Positions 1 to 7,551 are shown, counted from the stretch's first letter. The stretch: 19,493 nucleotides of DNA from Flavobacteriales bacterium UBA7878 (GCA_002501205.1 DLRW01000092.1:697-20189), one strand, 5' to 3'. Made by a program: numbers and translations. The notes: a model not told the origin generated them from the sequence alone.

Positions 1-518
1 AGATGATCATAATGATCATGAGAAAGAATTACTGCATCAATATCCTTAAGCTCTTCTATAGGAATTGCCTCCTTGTAAGGGAAGCGCTTAGAGCCAAAGC
101 TAATGGGGGCCGAATAATCACCCAGCATAGGATCGATTAAAATCTTTTTGCCATCCATTTCAAAAAGGAAGGCCGAATGCCCATACCAGGTAATGTAAGT
201 GAGGCTGTCGCTTTGAGCATCATTAAGGCCAAATTGAACCGGTAAACTATCCTCCGGACTGGTATTTTTGGCATTGAGATAATCTCCCAATGTGCCTAAA
301 ACATCCTTTAAAGAACCAACAGAAGTAGGAATCAGATTTTCGAAATGATCTTCCTCCCAATAGGGTGATTGGGAAATACGTTCCAAATCCTCTCCTACCG
401 GATGCTGACCAATTTGAGGTGAAAAACTTAAGAAAAGTACTAGCGCCAAGCTAAAAAGAAGCACTAAGGCTAGAATCGCCAGACTGAGTTTCTTCAGAAC
501 CCTTAAGAATGCTTTCAT
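1..518 (-). CDS. MBL-fold metallo-hydrolase, NAPE-PLD/RomA-like (3' part cut by window edge)
   Basis: This is the N-terminal 172 codons of a metallo-beta-lactamase-fold protein that runs off the left edge. The start is the ATG at 518. Residues 1-11 are basic, followed by a hydrophobic segment at about 12-30 that looks like an uncleaved membrane anchor or signal. The segment WYGHSAFLFEMDGKKILIDP followed by MLGDYSAP is characteristic of the NAPE-phospholipase D / RomA / UlaG-like branch of the superfamily. The zinc-binding HxHxDH motif is present as HDHYDH at residues 167-172, exactly at the edge, preceded by DAVILS. Members of this branch hydrolyse phosphodiester or lactone substrates; the substrate here cannot be told. 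It lies 9 bases after the stop of the beta-barrel-like gene, so the two are probably co-transcribed. The missing part should contain the remaining metal ligands. Confidence 0.85.
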   Translation of the reverse strand, partial: MKAFLRVLKKLSLAILALVLLFSLALVLFLSFSPQIGQHPVGEDLERISQSPYWEEDHFENLIPTSVGSLKDVLGTLGDYLNAKNTSPEDSLPVQFGLNDAQSDSLTYITWYGHSAFLFEMDGKKILIDPMLGDYSAPISFGSKRFPYKEAIPIEELKDIDAVILSHDHYDH

Positions 519-527
519 TCCTTGAAA

Positions 528-1055
528 TCAAAAACGGTATACTATAAAAAGGAAGGCCACATTGCTATTGGCATTTAAAGACAAAGCTGTTTGATCTGCA
601 CCACCAACATCACTTATGTTAAAGTTCAGGGACGGACTAAGTTCTAAGCCGATATAAAAGCTCTGACTCAATTGATACTGAGCGCCAAGAATATAAGCCA
701 GACCTAAACCTAAATTAGACCTACTATTGCTAAAACTCGCGCTAATTCTGGGTTCCGGTCCGTGAATAAATTGAAATTCTGAATTGATTGCTTTCCGATA
801 TTCATATCCAATTCCAAAAGCCACCGCCCCAACACTACTGTTAAAGGTAGTATTGGAATTATCTTGATATTGATATTGCAAACTGGCTAAATGAAAACGC
901 CAGTAATTTCCTTTATCAGTGGGCTTCTTATAAATGAGCCCAAAATTATTTAGACTTGCACCTCGCAATCCAAATTCACGCTTGGATACTGGCTTTTCCT
1001 GGGCTAAGGCCGAAATACTAAAACAAGTTAAAAGGATCAGAGTTAATTTTCGCAT
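528..1055 (-). CDS. Small outer-membrane beta-barrel-like protein
   Basis: A 175-residue protein. Residues 1-18 are a signal peptide (MRKLTLILLTCFSISALA, cleaved before QEKP). The mature part shows alternating polar and aromatic/hydrophobic short stretches (for example GLGLAYILGAQYQL and SFYIGLELSPSLNF) and ends in VYRF, the terminal aromatic residue used for outer-membrane barrel assembly. The length fits a barrel of about eight strands. I do not recognise a named family, and no ligand or function can be inferred. It lies 32 bases downstream of the epimerase-like gene and 9 bases upstream of the MBL hydrolase gene on the same strand, so it probably belongs to the same transcript. A periplasmic immunity or lipocalin-like fold cannot be excluded. 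Confidence 0.7.
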   Translation of the reverse strand: MRKLTLILLTCFSISALAQEKPVSKREFGLRGASLNNFGLIYKKPTDKGNYWRFHLASLQYQYQDNSNTTFNSSVGAVAFGIGYEYRKAINSEFQFIHGPEPRISASFSNSRSNLGLGLAYILGAQYQLSQSFYIGLELSPSLNFNISDVGGADQTALSLNANSNVAFLFIVYRF

Positions 1056-1087
1056 GCTTCATTTTTTTCAAAGCTGCGGAAAATTTT

Positions 1088-2002
1088 TCAGATCAATGAC
1101 TTTAAGCCTTCCTGATAGGATAGCGGTGTATAATTAAAAGTTGATTCGAATTTTTCAGAATTGAAATAATAAGGACGATCGTACTGATAGATCATTTCCA
1201 CGAATTCCTTCATGATGGGATTGAACCATCCTAAAATCCGTAAAATGCCTTTACCCGCCACTTGGGTTTTGGGCTTTGCTCCCACTAAAGCTGCTAGGGT
1301 CTCAATGTACTCCTTGCCAGTCAATGGATTTTTGGCGGTAGGCAAATGCCATTCTTCTCCCCAGGCAATTTCGGAATTACCCAAGATCGCAGTTCCTTTG
1401 GCGGCATCAATAGTATAGGTAAAGGAATGTGGATTCTTAAGGCTAGCAAACCAATTGGCAGCCTTGCCATTTTGAAGAGGTTTTAAAACCGCTTCTTCCA
1501 TTACACTCACCGAGCCAGCATTAGGGCCATAGAAATCGGCCGAACGTGCCACAGTGGCTTGAATACGTCCTTCTTTATGCGCTGCCCATAATTGATTTAA
1601 TATGCCTAAACGTACTTTTCCCTTTGCACTTTGCGGATCTTTCTTAGATTCTTCGGTGATATTGGACATCTCTGAGGGATGATACATGTAAATATTATCA
1701 AAGAAAACCAATTTGGCCTTCGCATCGGCGCAAGCCTCAATAACATTGGACATAATGCGCGGCCAACTGCTCTGCCACACCTTAATATTGTAAGTAAGTC
1801 CTACACAGAGATAGACCACTTCACTACCTTGAACAGCGGCTTTGGTAGCCTCTAAATCCAATAAATCAGCCGAGACCAATTCTTCATTTCCCATTACAGC
1901 CTTGGGATTTCGGGCTACTAATCGAACCTGGTCGGTATATTGAGGTAAAACTTTAGCTAGTTCTTTTCCGATGGCCCCTCCGGCCCCTAAAATTGTTTGC
2001 AT
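1088..2002 (-). CDS. Atypical NAD(P)-dependent epimerase/dehydratase-like protein (SDR superfamily)
   Basis: A 304-residue cytoplasmic Rossmann-fold protein. The start chosen is the ATG at 2002, because the cofactor-binding motif follows at once: MQTILGAGGAIG, with GAGGAIG at residues 6-12. The frame stays open upstream to 2137, but those 45 residues (rich in P, S and W, ending in PLPKKQK) look like non-coding translation. Further landmarks are VRLVARNP (residues 26-33), SADLLDL (44-50) and GPNAG in the substrate half. The usual SDR catalytic pair YxxxK is missing: at the expected place is FDNIYMYHPSEMS (101-113), with tyrosines 105 and 107 but no lysine four residues on. It may therefore be an atypical SDR that binds a nucleotide but does not follow normal SDR chemistry. 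It is the first gene of a three-gene minus-strand run. Substrate unknown. Confidence 0.85.
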   Translation of the reverse strand: MQTILGAGGAIGKELAKVLPQYTDQVRLVARNPKAVMGNEELVSADLLDLEATKAAVQGSEVVYLCVGLTYNIKVWQSSWPRIMSNVIEACADAKAKLVFFDNIYMYHPSEMSNITEESKKDPQSAKGKVRLGILNQLWAAHKEGRIQATVARSADFYGPNAGSVSVMEEAVLKPLQNGKAANWFASLKNPHSFTYTIDAAKGTAILGNSEIAWGEEWHLPTAKNPLTGKEYIETLAALVGAKPKTQVAGKGILRILGWFNPIMKEFVEMIYQYDRPYYFNSEKFESTFNYTPLSYQEGLKSLI

Positions 2003-2181
2003 TTTCTGCTTTTTAGGTAAAGGTCTGCTTCTCCAGGAGTTAGGAAAAACCCAAATGCCTGAACTATGTAAAAAAGGCGGTGAAACGTAGGTATTGGATG
2101 TTAAATGGATTTCTGGAATAATGCCAGATCCAAACAAAGAAACCTATTGCTTTTTCTAAATTGGCATCTAAATCCACTCTA

Positions 2182-2730
2182 ATGAAAAGCCTTGTCTTTC
2201 TGGTATTAATGGTTTCCGGCTCTGGCCTGATGGCTCAAAATATCAAAACCCGCCTGGAATTTTACGATCAAGGTGAAGGCACAGAAAGAGTCAGAATAAT
2301 AGTTTCGGTTGATGAAACTCCAGATTCAGTAGGTCATTTGGAAATTGATGGGCATATCCTGCCTATTAGCAGTACTTCCAGTCATATGAGTATAATTAAT
2401 GGTGTTACTAGCCGTGAAGTTTCCTACACCTTTTACTATTACCCCAATAAAAAAGGAGAATTCAGCTTTTATCCTCCCAATATGTATTTTGATGAAAAGC
2501 GAGTAAAGGGAAAAAAAGTGGACTTTAGTATTAGCAGCTTTAAGGAAAGGGAGCAAAATGAGCCAGATGCCAAATCCATATTAACCAGTCCCGACAAGCG
2601 TATTAGCCTAACTAAGGAAGGGGGTATTTTAGAAGAATATCGCAATGGAAAATGGATGGTAGTGCGCAAATTGGATAAGGAAACCTGCGCGAAGATTATC
2701 CTACTTACTCAAGAACAGAAGGAATTATGA
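2182..2730 (+). CDS. Exported BatD-like single-domain protein
   Basis: A 182-residue exported protein. The ATG at 2182 is preferred over the upstream TTG at 2161 because it gives a clean signal peptide, MKSLVFLVLMVSGSGLMA, cleaved before QNIK. Residues of about 50-115 (SSTSSHMSIINGVTSREVSY, then TFYYYPNKKGEFSFYPP and GKKVDFSIS) resemble one Ig-like repeat of BatD/oxygen-tolerance proteins, which usually carry S-S-x-INGxxS-x-SYTY, PKKxGxFxIxP and GKxxxSxxxxI. BatD proteins are membrane-anchored and have several such repeats; this one has a single repeat and a charged C-terminal tail (KRISLTKEGGILEEYRNGKW) without a membrane segment. The stop overlaps the start of the next gene as ATGA, which indicates translational coupling with the lipoprotein. 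The family match is from memory of the pattern and is moderate. Confidence 0.75.
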   Translation: MKSLVFLVLMVSGSGLMAQNIKTRLEFYDQGEGTERVRIIVSVDETPDSVGHLEIDGHILPISSTSSHMSIINGVTSREVSYTFYYYPNKKGEFSFYPPNMYFDEKRVKGKKVDFSISSFKEREQNEPDAKSILTSPDKRISLTKEGGILEEYRNGKWMVVRKLDKETCAKIILLTQEQKEL

Positions 2731-3332
2731 GTCGCTACCTATTGGGTTTATCCTTTGCCTTGCTATTATTCAGTTCCTCCTGTAAAATCCAGAAGAACAT
2801 TCCGCTGGAGGAACATCCTTATGTACCTGATATCCTTGCTATAGTGGATCATTATGATTTAAGCCTGGGCAGCTTAGATCCTTATGAGCAAAATTCCTTG
2901 ATAAGCTTTACGGACGGTAGTTATGTATTGGAATATGTCTTTGATAATCGCGAAGGCCATCCTCTGAATGAAGTCTACTACAGCTATATCATGGAACATA
3001 AAACCAATGTTCAGGAAGCACGTAATTCTTTGGTAGACAATATCTCAGCCTTCGATGAAGCCTTTGACCCAGAAGTGTTTAAAAAGAAGGAACGTCCCGA
3101 CCTAAAATTACCAGGCGACGAATTTTATTGCACCGAATATTATCGCTCGGGCCAGCCGGTGGGAAGCCTCTTGGTAGCGCGCTTTGGTAATAGTGTGGTC
3201 ACGATTTATATAAATGCCACTGAAAAGGAATTGGAAGGGTTTTTCATGGAATTCCTATTCCCCTATCTCGAAAGTACCGCCCTGGCCAAGCGTAAAAATT
3301 ACCAGAGCCGCACACCTTTGAAGACTCTATAA
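2727..3332 (+). CDS. Hypothetical lipoprotein
   Basis: A 201-residue protein with a lipoprotein signal peptide: MSRYLLGLSFALLLFSSSC, with the acylated cysteine predicted at residue 19, followed by KIQKNIP, which has no acidic sorting residue at +2. The rest is soluble, acidic and rich in aromatic residues (YDLSLGSLDPYEQNSLISF; ESTALAKRKNYQSRT near the end). I do not recognise a domain. It begins inside the stop of the BatD-like gene (ATGA overlap), so the two products are likely made together and may act together in the periplasm; that partnership is an inference. The sodium symporter gene starts 48 bases downstream on the same strand, and no terminator is visible between them. Confidence 0.75.
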   Translation: MSRYLLGLSFALLLFSSSCKIQKNIPLEEHPYVPDILAIVDHYDLSLGSLDPYEQNSLISFTDGSYVLEYVFDNREGHPLNEVYYSYIMEHKTNVQEARNSLVDNISAFDEAFDPEVFKKKERPDLKLPGDEFYCTEYYRSGQPVGSLLVARFGNSVVTIYINATEKELEGFFMEFLFPYLESTALAKRKNYQSRTPLKTL

Positions 3333-3380
3333 GCAAAGGGGAAATTTGTATTATTGTACATAGTACTATAAGTAAACACT

Positions 3381-5042
3381 ATGCAGGGTCTGGATTACCT
3401 GATTATCGGGCTGTATTTCCTCATCATATTTGGTATTGCCGCTTGGGTAAGCTGGCAGCAAAAGGGAAAAGCAAAAGATTCAGCTTCCTATTTCCTGGGG
3501 GGTCGAAACTTGGGTTGGTTTGCCATTGGTGCAAGCCTCTTCGCTTCCAATATTGGCAGTGAACATTTAATTGGACTCTCCGGAGCTGGAGCCCGCGGTG
3601 CATTTCCCGAAGCTCAGTTTGAAATTTTAGCCGCTCTAATCTTGCTCCTTTTAGGCTGGGTATTTGTCCCCTTCTACATTCGCTCAGGAGTTTTTACCAT
3701 GCCTGAATTTCTGGAAAAGCGCTACAATAAAGGCGCACGGGCTTATCTATCCATCATCTCCATTATCTCCTATATCCTCACCAAGATCTCCTTTACCATT
3801 TTCGCCGGGGCTTTGGTATTTGAGGTTTTGATTGGAATTCCCTTTTGGACCGGTGCTTTAATCACGGTGATTGCCACTGGTTTGTACACGGTTTTTGGTG
3901 GACTCAAAGCGGTGATATATACCGATATGATCCAAAGTATCATCTTTATTTTAGGTGGTTTAGCGGCGACCTGGTTCGGCTTAAAAGCCATTGGAGGTTG
4001 GGATCAGGTCATCCTGGCAATTGATCAAAATCATGAATCGGCGGATACCTTTATGAGTCTTTGGCGTAATAAAGATTATCCCTGGACCGGTGTTTTATTG
4101 GGAGCTCCCATTTTAGGGGTCTGGTATTGGTGTACCGATCAGTTTATCGTGCAAAGGGTACTCTCGGCTAAAAACATCTCCACTGCTCGCAAAGGCACTA
4201 TTTTCGGAGGTTTCCTGAAATTATTACCTCTATTTATTTTTGTGTTTCCCGGCATCATTGCCTATGCCCTCTCCCAAACTGAATATCCCGGACTATTTAC
4301 CATCGAGAATCCTTTAACAGGAGAAATTCGCAGTACTACCGATGCAGCCCTACCTGCCTTAATACTGCGAGTAATGCCTGTGGGAATCAAGGGGCTTATC
4401 GTCGCTGGTTTTTTAGCGGCTTTAATGAGTTCGCTTTCCAGTGTTTTCAATAGTACTTCTACCCTTTTCACCATCGACTTTTATCAGAAATGGCGACCGG
4501 AAGCCACTGAAAAGGAATTGGTGCGGATTGGCCAAATTGCCACTCTGGTACTGGTGATCATTGGCTTGGCCTGGATTCCCTTTATGCGCGCCTTAACCGA
4601 AGGGGGTGGAATCTATAAATACTTACAGAGTGTTCAGGCCTATATTTCCCCTCCAATAGCCGCCGCCTTTTTATTAGGTATCCTTTATAAGAGAATCAAT
4701 GGTCGCGGTGCCCTGCTCGCTTTATGGACTGGCTTTATATTGGGTATAGGTAGATTAGTGTTGGAGTTCCTGGAACAGAGTAACAATATTCAAATTGGAA
4801 GTAAAAGCTTATTGGGCCAATTGGTACACATGAACTTTCTACATTATGCCATCTTCCTCTTTGTGATCAGTATTATGGTTATGATTGCCGGCTCACTGCT
4901 TAAAGCGCCCAATTTCAGTCCGAACTTAGATTGGATGAAAGCAACGGCTACGGATCAAAGCAGAAAATGGAGTCCATCCGAATTGTATGGCTCCATTGCT
5001 CTGGTAATAGCAGTGCTGGCTATCTGGATTTACTTCTATTAA
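3381..5042 (+). CDS. Sodium:solute symporter, SSS/SLC5 family, SGLT-like (probably sugar)
   Basis: A 553-residue inner-membrane protein, close in length to bacterial vSGLT-type transporters. It couples inward Na+ flow to uptake of a solute. Family landmarks are SYFLGGRNLGWFAIGAS (36-52), SNIGSEHLIGLSGAGARG (56-73) in TM1 and its following loop, GLYTVFGGLKAVIYTDMIQ (167-185), WYWCTDQFIVQR (248-259) and SSLSSVFNSTSTLFTIDFY (350-368). The stretch WYWCTDQ is as in animal SGLTs, where it forms the sugar-gating tyrosine region. The serine pair at 353-354 or nearby corresponds to the Na2 site of the LeuT fold. The topology suggests about 14 helices, the last at 535-553. A hexose or galactose substrate is the best guess, but inositol or sialic-acid uptake is possible. 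Its stop overlaps the convergent regulator gene by 4 bases. Confidence 0.93.
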   Translation: MQGLDYLIIGLYFLIIFGIAAWVSWQQKGKAKDSASYFLGGRNLGWFAIGASLFASNIGSEHLIGLSGAGARGAFPEAQFEILAALILLLLGWVFVPFYIRSGVFTMPEFLEKRYNKGARAYLSIISIISYILTKISFTIFAGALVFEVLIGIPFWTGALITVIATGLYTVFGGLKAVIYTDMIQSIIFILGGLAATWFGLKAIGGWDQVILAIDQNHESADTFMSLWRNKDYPWTGVLLGAPILGVWYWCTDQFIVQRVLSAKNISTARKGTIFGGFLKLLPLFIFVFPGIIAYALSQTEYPGLFTIENPLTGEIRSTTDAALPALILRVMPVGIKGLIVAGFLAALMSSLSSVFNSTSTLFTIDFYQKWRPEATEKELVRIGQIATLVLVIIGLAWIPFMRALTEGGGIYKYLQSVQAYISPPIAAAFLLGILYKRINGRGALLALWTGFILGIGRLVLEFLEQSNNIQIGSKSLLGQLVHMNFLHYAIFLFVISIMVMIAGSLLKAPNFSPNLDWMKATATDQSRKWSPSELYGSIALVIAVLAIWIYFY

Positions 5043-5227
5043 AGTTCGAAGAGGTCTTCTACCTTACAATCAAAAAGCTGAGTCATTTTAAGGGCCAGCT
5101 CTAAGGAAGGTGAATACTTATCATTTTCGATGGCATTTATGGTTTGCCGACTCACCTGAAGCTTATCCGCTAAATCCTGCTGCGAAACCTTATGCATGCT
5201 GCGATATACGCGAATTTTATTCTTCAT
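5039..5227 (-). CDS. Small Cro/CI-type helix-turn-helix regulator
   Basis: A 62-residue DNA-binding protein made of little more than one HTH_3 domain. Residues 15-35 (SQQDLADKLQVSRQTINAIEN) form the helix-turn-helix, followed by DKYSPSLELALKMTQLFDCKVEDLF, the usual end of the YozG-like subgroup. The ATG at 5227 lies inside the end of the membrane-protein gene (11-base overlap), so both come from one transcript. In Bacteroidota and Firmicutes such mini-regulators are often paired with a four-helix membrane protein and probably control their own operon; the nested dyads at 5748-5775 are the obvious operator candidate. Its 3' end overlaps the convergent symporter gene by 4 bases. There is no toxin-like partner, so I do not call it a toxin-antitoxin system. 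Confidence 0.9.
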   Translation of the reverse strand: MKNKIRVYRSMHKVSQQDLADKLQVSRQTINAIENDKYSPSLELALKMTQLFDCKVEDLFEL

Positions 5228-5702
5228 TACGGCCCGATTTGTAATGCCGATACAATTTGATATCGAAGATGAGATTAAACAAAAGCAGAATTAAGAAAAG
5301 CTGGGCAAACATAAAACTTAGATAGATTGCGCCATAAACCCCCAATAAGGTTAATAGGAGAATGCCATAATTGATAAAAAGACTCCAGCGTAGCGAATCA
5401 TTGCGCATCTTGTCAATCAACTCATCCTCATGCTTTTCCTTGGAGAATCCAGCGAAAATACCGCTAAGTACCAGAAAGACACTCAGGGCCTCATCCATAA
5501 ACATGGTGTCTACCCAATGCCAACCGATTTCGAGCTTGCTAAAGAAATCTTTACTGATAAAGGCCGGTACCTTAAAGGTAAACCACTCTTCCAGGGTTTC
5601 ATTCCCTTCTAAAAAGATCAGATAAACAAAGCCAAAGAGAAAGCAGAAGTAGAATAGTATCCTACTGACTTTCTTATACCGATGATGAAATAATAAGGTC
5701 AT
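5217..5702 (-). CDS. Four-helix integral membrane protein paired with the HTH regulator
   Basis: A 161-residue inner-membrane protein. The ATG at 5702 is chosen. A TTG at 5726 would extend it by eight residues, but that codon lies inside the predicted -7 promoter element. Hydrophobic helices are at about residues 14-31, 68-86, 105-124 and 128-147. Between helices 2 and 3 is a cytoplasmic stretch, FSKEKHEDELIDKMRNDSLR (86-105), and helix 3 opens with WSLFINYGIL. The D/E-D-E-x-I-x-K-x-R-x-x-S-L-x-W pattern is what I recall from membrane proteins encoded next to mini-HTH regulators in Bacteroidota, where the function is unknown. It is the promoter-proximal gene, and its end overlaps the regulator start by 11 bases. 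A membrane stress sensor or a target of the regulator are both possible. Confidence 0.8.
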   Translation of the reverse strand: MTLLFHHRYKKVSRILFYFCFLFGFVYLIFLEGNETLEEWFTFKVPAFISKDFFSKLEIGWHWVDTMFMDEALSVFLVLSGIFAGFSKEKHEDELIDKMRNDSLRWSLFINYGILLLTLLGVYGAIYLSFMFAQLFLILLLFNLIFDIKLYRHYKSGRNEE

Positions 5703-5723
5703 ACAATTTGAATTTTGTTTTTT

Positions 5724-5731
5724 CAAATGTA
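5724..5731 (-). promoter_or_regulatory. Bacteroidota -7 promoter element for the membrane protein/HTH operon
   Basis: On the minus strand this reads TACATTTG, a full match to the Bacteroidota -7 consensus TAnnTTTG. The predicted transcript would start close to 5717-5720, giving a leader of about 15 bases before the ATG at 5702. No good TTTG is seen at -33; that region is occupied by the nested dyads. Confidence 0.55.
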
Positions 5732-5747
5732 TAAAATATTTGACATG

Positions 5748-5775
5748 ATGTAAAAATATCTTTACATATTGTAAA
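5748..5775. promoter_or_regulatory. Nested inverted repeats, candidate operator for the HTH regulator
   Basis: Three consecutive half-sites overlap here. ATGTAAA (5748-5754) and TTTACAT (5761-5767) form a perfect 7-base dyad with a 6-base spacer. TTTACA (5761-5766) also pairs with TGTAAA (5770-5775), 3-base spacer. The array covers the position of the -33 element upstream of TACATTTG, where a small Cro/CI-type repressor would block RNA polymerase. The link to the HTH protein of this operon is an inference from position and symmetry. Confidence 0.5.
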
Positions 5776-5867
5776 TGATGTTAGACATAGCAGAATTAGA
5801 TCTATTTCATTTCTATGCCCTCTTGGAATATTAATCGATTAGACTTTCCTCCTTTAATCGGAGCGAG

Positions 5868-5875
5868 TATTTTTG
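5868..5875 (+). promoter_or_regulatory. Bacteroidota -7 promoter element for the 515-residue exported protein gene
   Basis: TATTTTTG fits TAnnTTTG exactly. TTTC at 5845-5848, 19 bases upstream, could serve as a poor -33 element. The transcript would start near 5880, leaving a leader of about 50 bases that contains the perfect 6-base dyad CGAATG-GGA-CATTCG (5884-5898). Confidence 0.45.
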
Positions 5876-5930
5876 GTGCATCCCGAATGGGACATTCGCT
5901 ATTTTTTTAACCAACCAAAACCTGAATTCA

Positions 5931-7478
5931 ATGATTTCAAGGCTTATTGCAATATTCGTATTGCTCTGTACTCCGTTTTCAGTACTAAAATCTCAAATAA
6001 AAAAGGTTGACTTATCGATTGAAGAGAATAGTCAAATTCTAGGTAAAGTCGACATGGGAAGCCAAGGCTTCTTTCTTTTAACAGGACAAACAATCTCAAA
6101 ATCGGAAAGTTCCAGTTTCTTCCTACATAAATATTCCAGCGACTTAGAGCTGATTTTTAAAGCTCAGATTCCATATGAAAAAAAGAGATTTTCCTTATTT
6201 CTTTGGCCTACAGTATACGTAAGTCCAGATTCGAAACACGCGTACGTAATTTGGATGGATGATAAAAACCATCTAATACATCAAATCAACGAGAATGGAG
6301 ATATTAAAAAAATGGTTTTAACCAAAACTAAATTTCGTGATATCCCCTACACCTTTTTCTGCACCAATAGTAATCTAGTTGGAATTGTTTACAAAGAAAA
6401 AACCAAATCTTATTTTTTAGGACTTATTGATCACGCTTCCTTCCGAGCTAAACCAGCCAAACCAATTAGTTTACCCAAAATCCAGAAAATGGAAATGTTT
6501 GATGAGCATCAAACTACCTGGGAATTTATCAATTACGATCAAGACCATCTCATATTTAGCCGACGTGTTAAAATGCGTAATGAGGAGGCTCAGGATGAAG
6601 AAGAACATGAGGATCGAATGCTAAATAAGATTTTAGTAGCTGAAATTGATTTAAAAGGAAAGTTTATTAAGGAGATTTCCATTGAAAGAGCCTTACAAAA
6701 TGAGTATAGGCCAATCGTAAGTAGGACCTATGAAAAGGGTCCGAACTCATCAATTTATTATTTGTGCATCCCTGGTGAAATCCCTGTTAATCAAAATGTT
6801 ATCGGCAACAACATTGGTCGAATAGAAGGAGAGTTTTATACTTATAATATCGTCTCTACAAAGAGAGAGCAAACCCGTTTAACACCAAATCAAAATGCCT
6901 ATGGCACACTTGTCTATGTTCCTGAAACTGGGCATTATATTTATTATGGTTTGCATAATAAGGGGGATCTTGATAATGACTTTGAGAGGACCCCTTTTCA
7001 TGGGTTCTTTATTAGTGAATATGACCAAAATGGTAGTCTAATAAATCATAGCCAGCACATTGCTCCAACTACTGAAGAATTTGAGGACAGTGATTTAAAC
7101 TCACGCTTAAAAGGTGGTTTTGGTCGTCAAATGAAACTGGAAATCAATGATGACGGCAGTTACCGTTTCAAAGTATGGACAAATAAAGATATATACATTG
7201 CAGAATTAAATTCTAAATTAGAATTACTTGAATATAATCTGTATGTATTAGATATAAATGCCCTAGCAAGTAGTACACTTGGAGATCTTGCCTTATACCC
7301 TGAAAGTCATCCGATTAACAATTATCTAAATAGTTTAGGCGAAGAACTGTTTTTAGATCTAGCGAGTATTTCATACATCCACTCTTTCCAGTCTTCTCCC
7401 GGGAAGGAAATACTCCTTCATCTTACAGATGTTGATAATCCCGAAAACATAAGTCTACTTCTGTTCTCTGAAAATTAG
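5931..7478 (+). CDS. Large exported protein of unknown function, possibly beta-propeller-like
   Basis: A 515-residue protein with an N-terminal signal peptide (MISRLIAIFVLLCTPFSVLKS, likely cleaved before QIKKVD). I do not recognise a family. The mature part is rich in short beta-like stretches, with repeated patterns such as SPDSKHAYVIWMDDKNHLIH, LVGIVYKEKTKSYFLGLID and YVPETGHYIYYGLHNKGDLD, in which an aromatic strand is followed by an Asp/Asn/Gly-rich turn. This suggests an all-beta fold such as a propeller, but repeat phasing is not clear. A strongly acidic stretch (NEEAQDEEEHEDR) lies at about residues 217-229. There is no C-terminal sorting domain, lipobox or membrane segment, so a periplasmic or outer-membrane-associated place is likely. 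The gene is visibly richer in A/T than its neighbours and stands alone between its own promoter and a strong terminator. Confidence 0.8.
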   Translation: MISRLIAIFVLLCTPFSVLKSQIKKVDLSIEENSQILGKVDMGSQGFFLLTGQTISKSESSSFFLHKYSSDLELIFKAQIPYEKKRFSLFLWPTVYVSPDSKHAYVIWMDDKNHLIHQINENGDIKKMVLTKTKFRDIPYTFFCTNSNLVGIVYKEKTKSYFLGLIDHASFRAKPAKPISLPKIQKMEMFDEHQTTWEFINYDQDHLIFSRRVKMRNEEAQDEEEHEDRMLNKILVAEIDLKGKFIKEISIERALQNEYRPIVSRTYEKGPNSSIYYLCIPGEIPVNQNVIGNNIGRIEGEFYTYNIVSTKREQTRLTPNQNAYGTLVYVPETGHYIYYGLHNKGDLDNDFERTPFHGFFISEYDQNGSLINHSQHIAPTTEEFEDSDLNSRLKGGFGRQMKLEINDDGSYRFKVWTNKDIYIAELNSKLELLEYNLYVLDINALASSTLGDLALYPESHPINNYLNSLGEELFLDLASISYIHSFQSSPGKEILLHLTDVDNPENISLLLFSEN

Positions 7479-7497
7479 TAGAGCTTAATCTCAAAAT

Positions 7498-7525
7498 AAA
7501 AGCCTCCATTTAGGAGGCTTTTTTT
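7498..7525. terminator. Bidirectional intrinsic terminator
   Basis: A perfect 10-base stem, AAAAGCCTCC (7498-7507) and GGAGGCTTTT (7513-7522), closes a 5-base loop ATTTA. It is followed by a run of T on the plus strand (7519-7525); on the minus strand the same A-rich left arm supplies the U tract. It lies between the convergent ends of the exported-protein gene (7478) and dapA (7552) and should stop both transcripts. Confidence 0.9.
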
Positions 7526-7551
7526 ATATCTATCTATTTAAAGCGATTAGC

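Noticed and set aside
2003..2137. In-frame upstream extension of the epimerase-like gene by 45 codons
   Set aside because: The extra residues do not resemble a signal or domain, and the nucleotide-binding motif follows the internal ATG at 2002 directly.
3349..3356. TATTATTG as -7 promoter element of the symporter gene
   Set aside because: It has one mismatch in the conserved TTTG part and no -33 element at a suitable distance; the gene may be read from the upstream lipoprotein transcript.
5039..5702. Toxin-antitoxin system
   Set aside because: The partner of the HTH protein is a four-helix membrane protein of 161 residues, without toxin features.
5703..5726. TTG start adding eight residues to the membrane protein
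   Set aside because: The codon lies within the predicted -7 promoter element, and an ATG is available at 5702.
5832..5841. Palindrome TAATCGATTA in the 5727-5930 intergenic region
   Set aside because: Ten A/T-rich symmetric bases occur easily by chance, and it does not align with the promoter elements.
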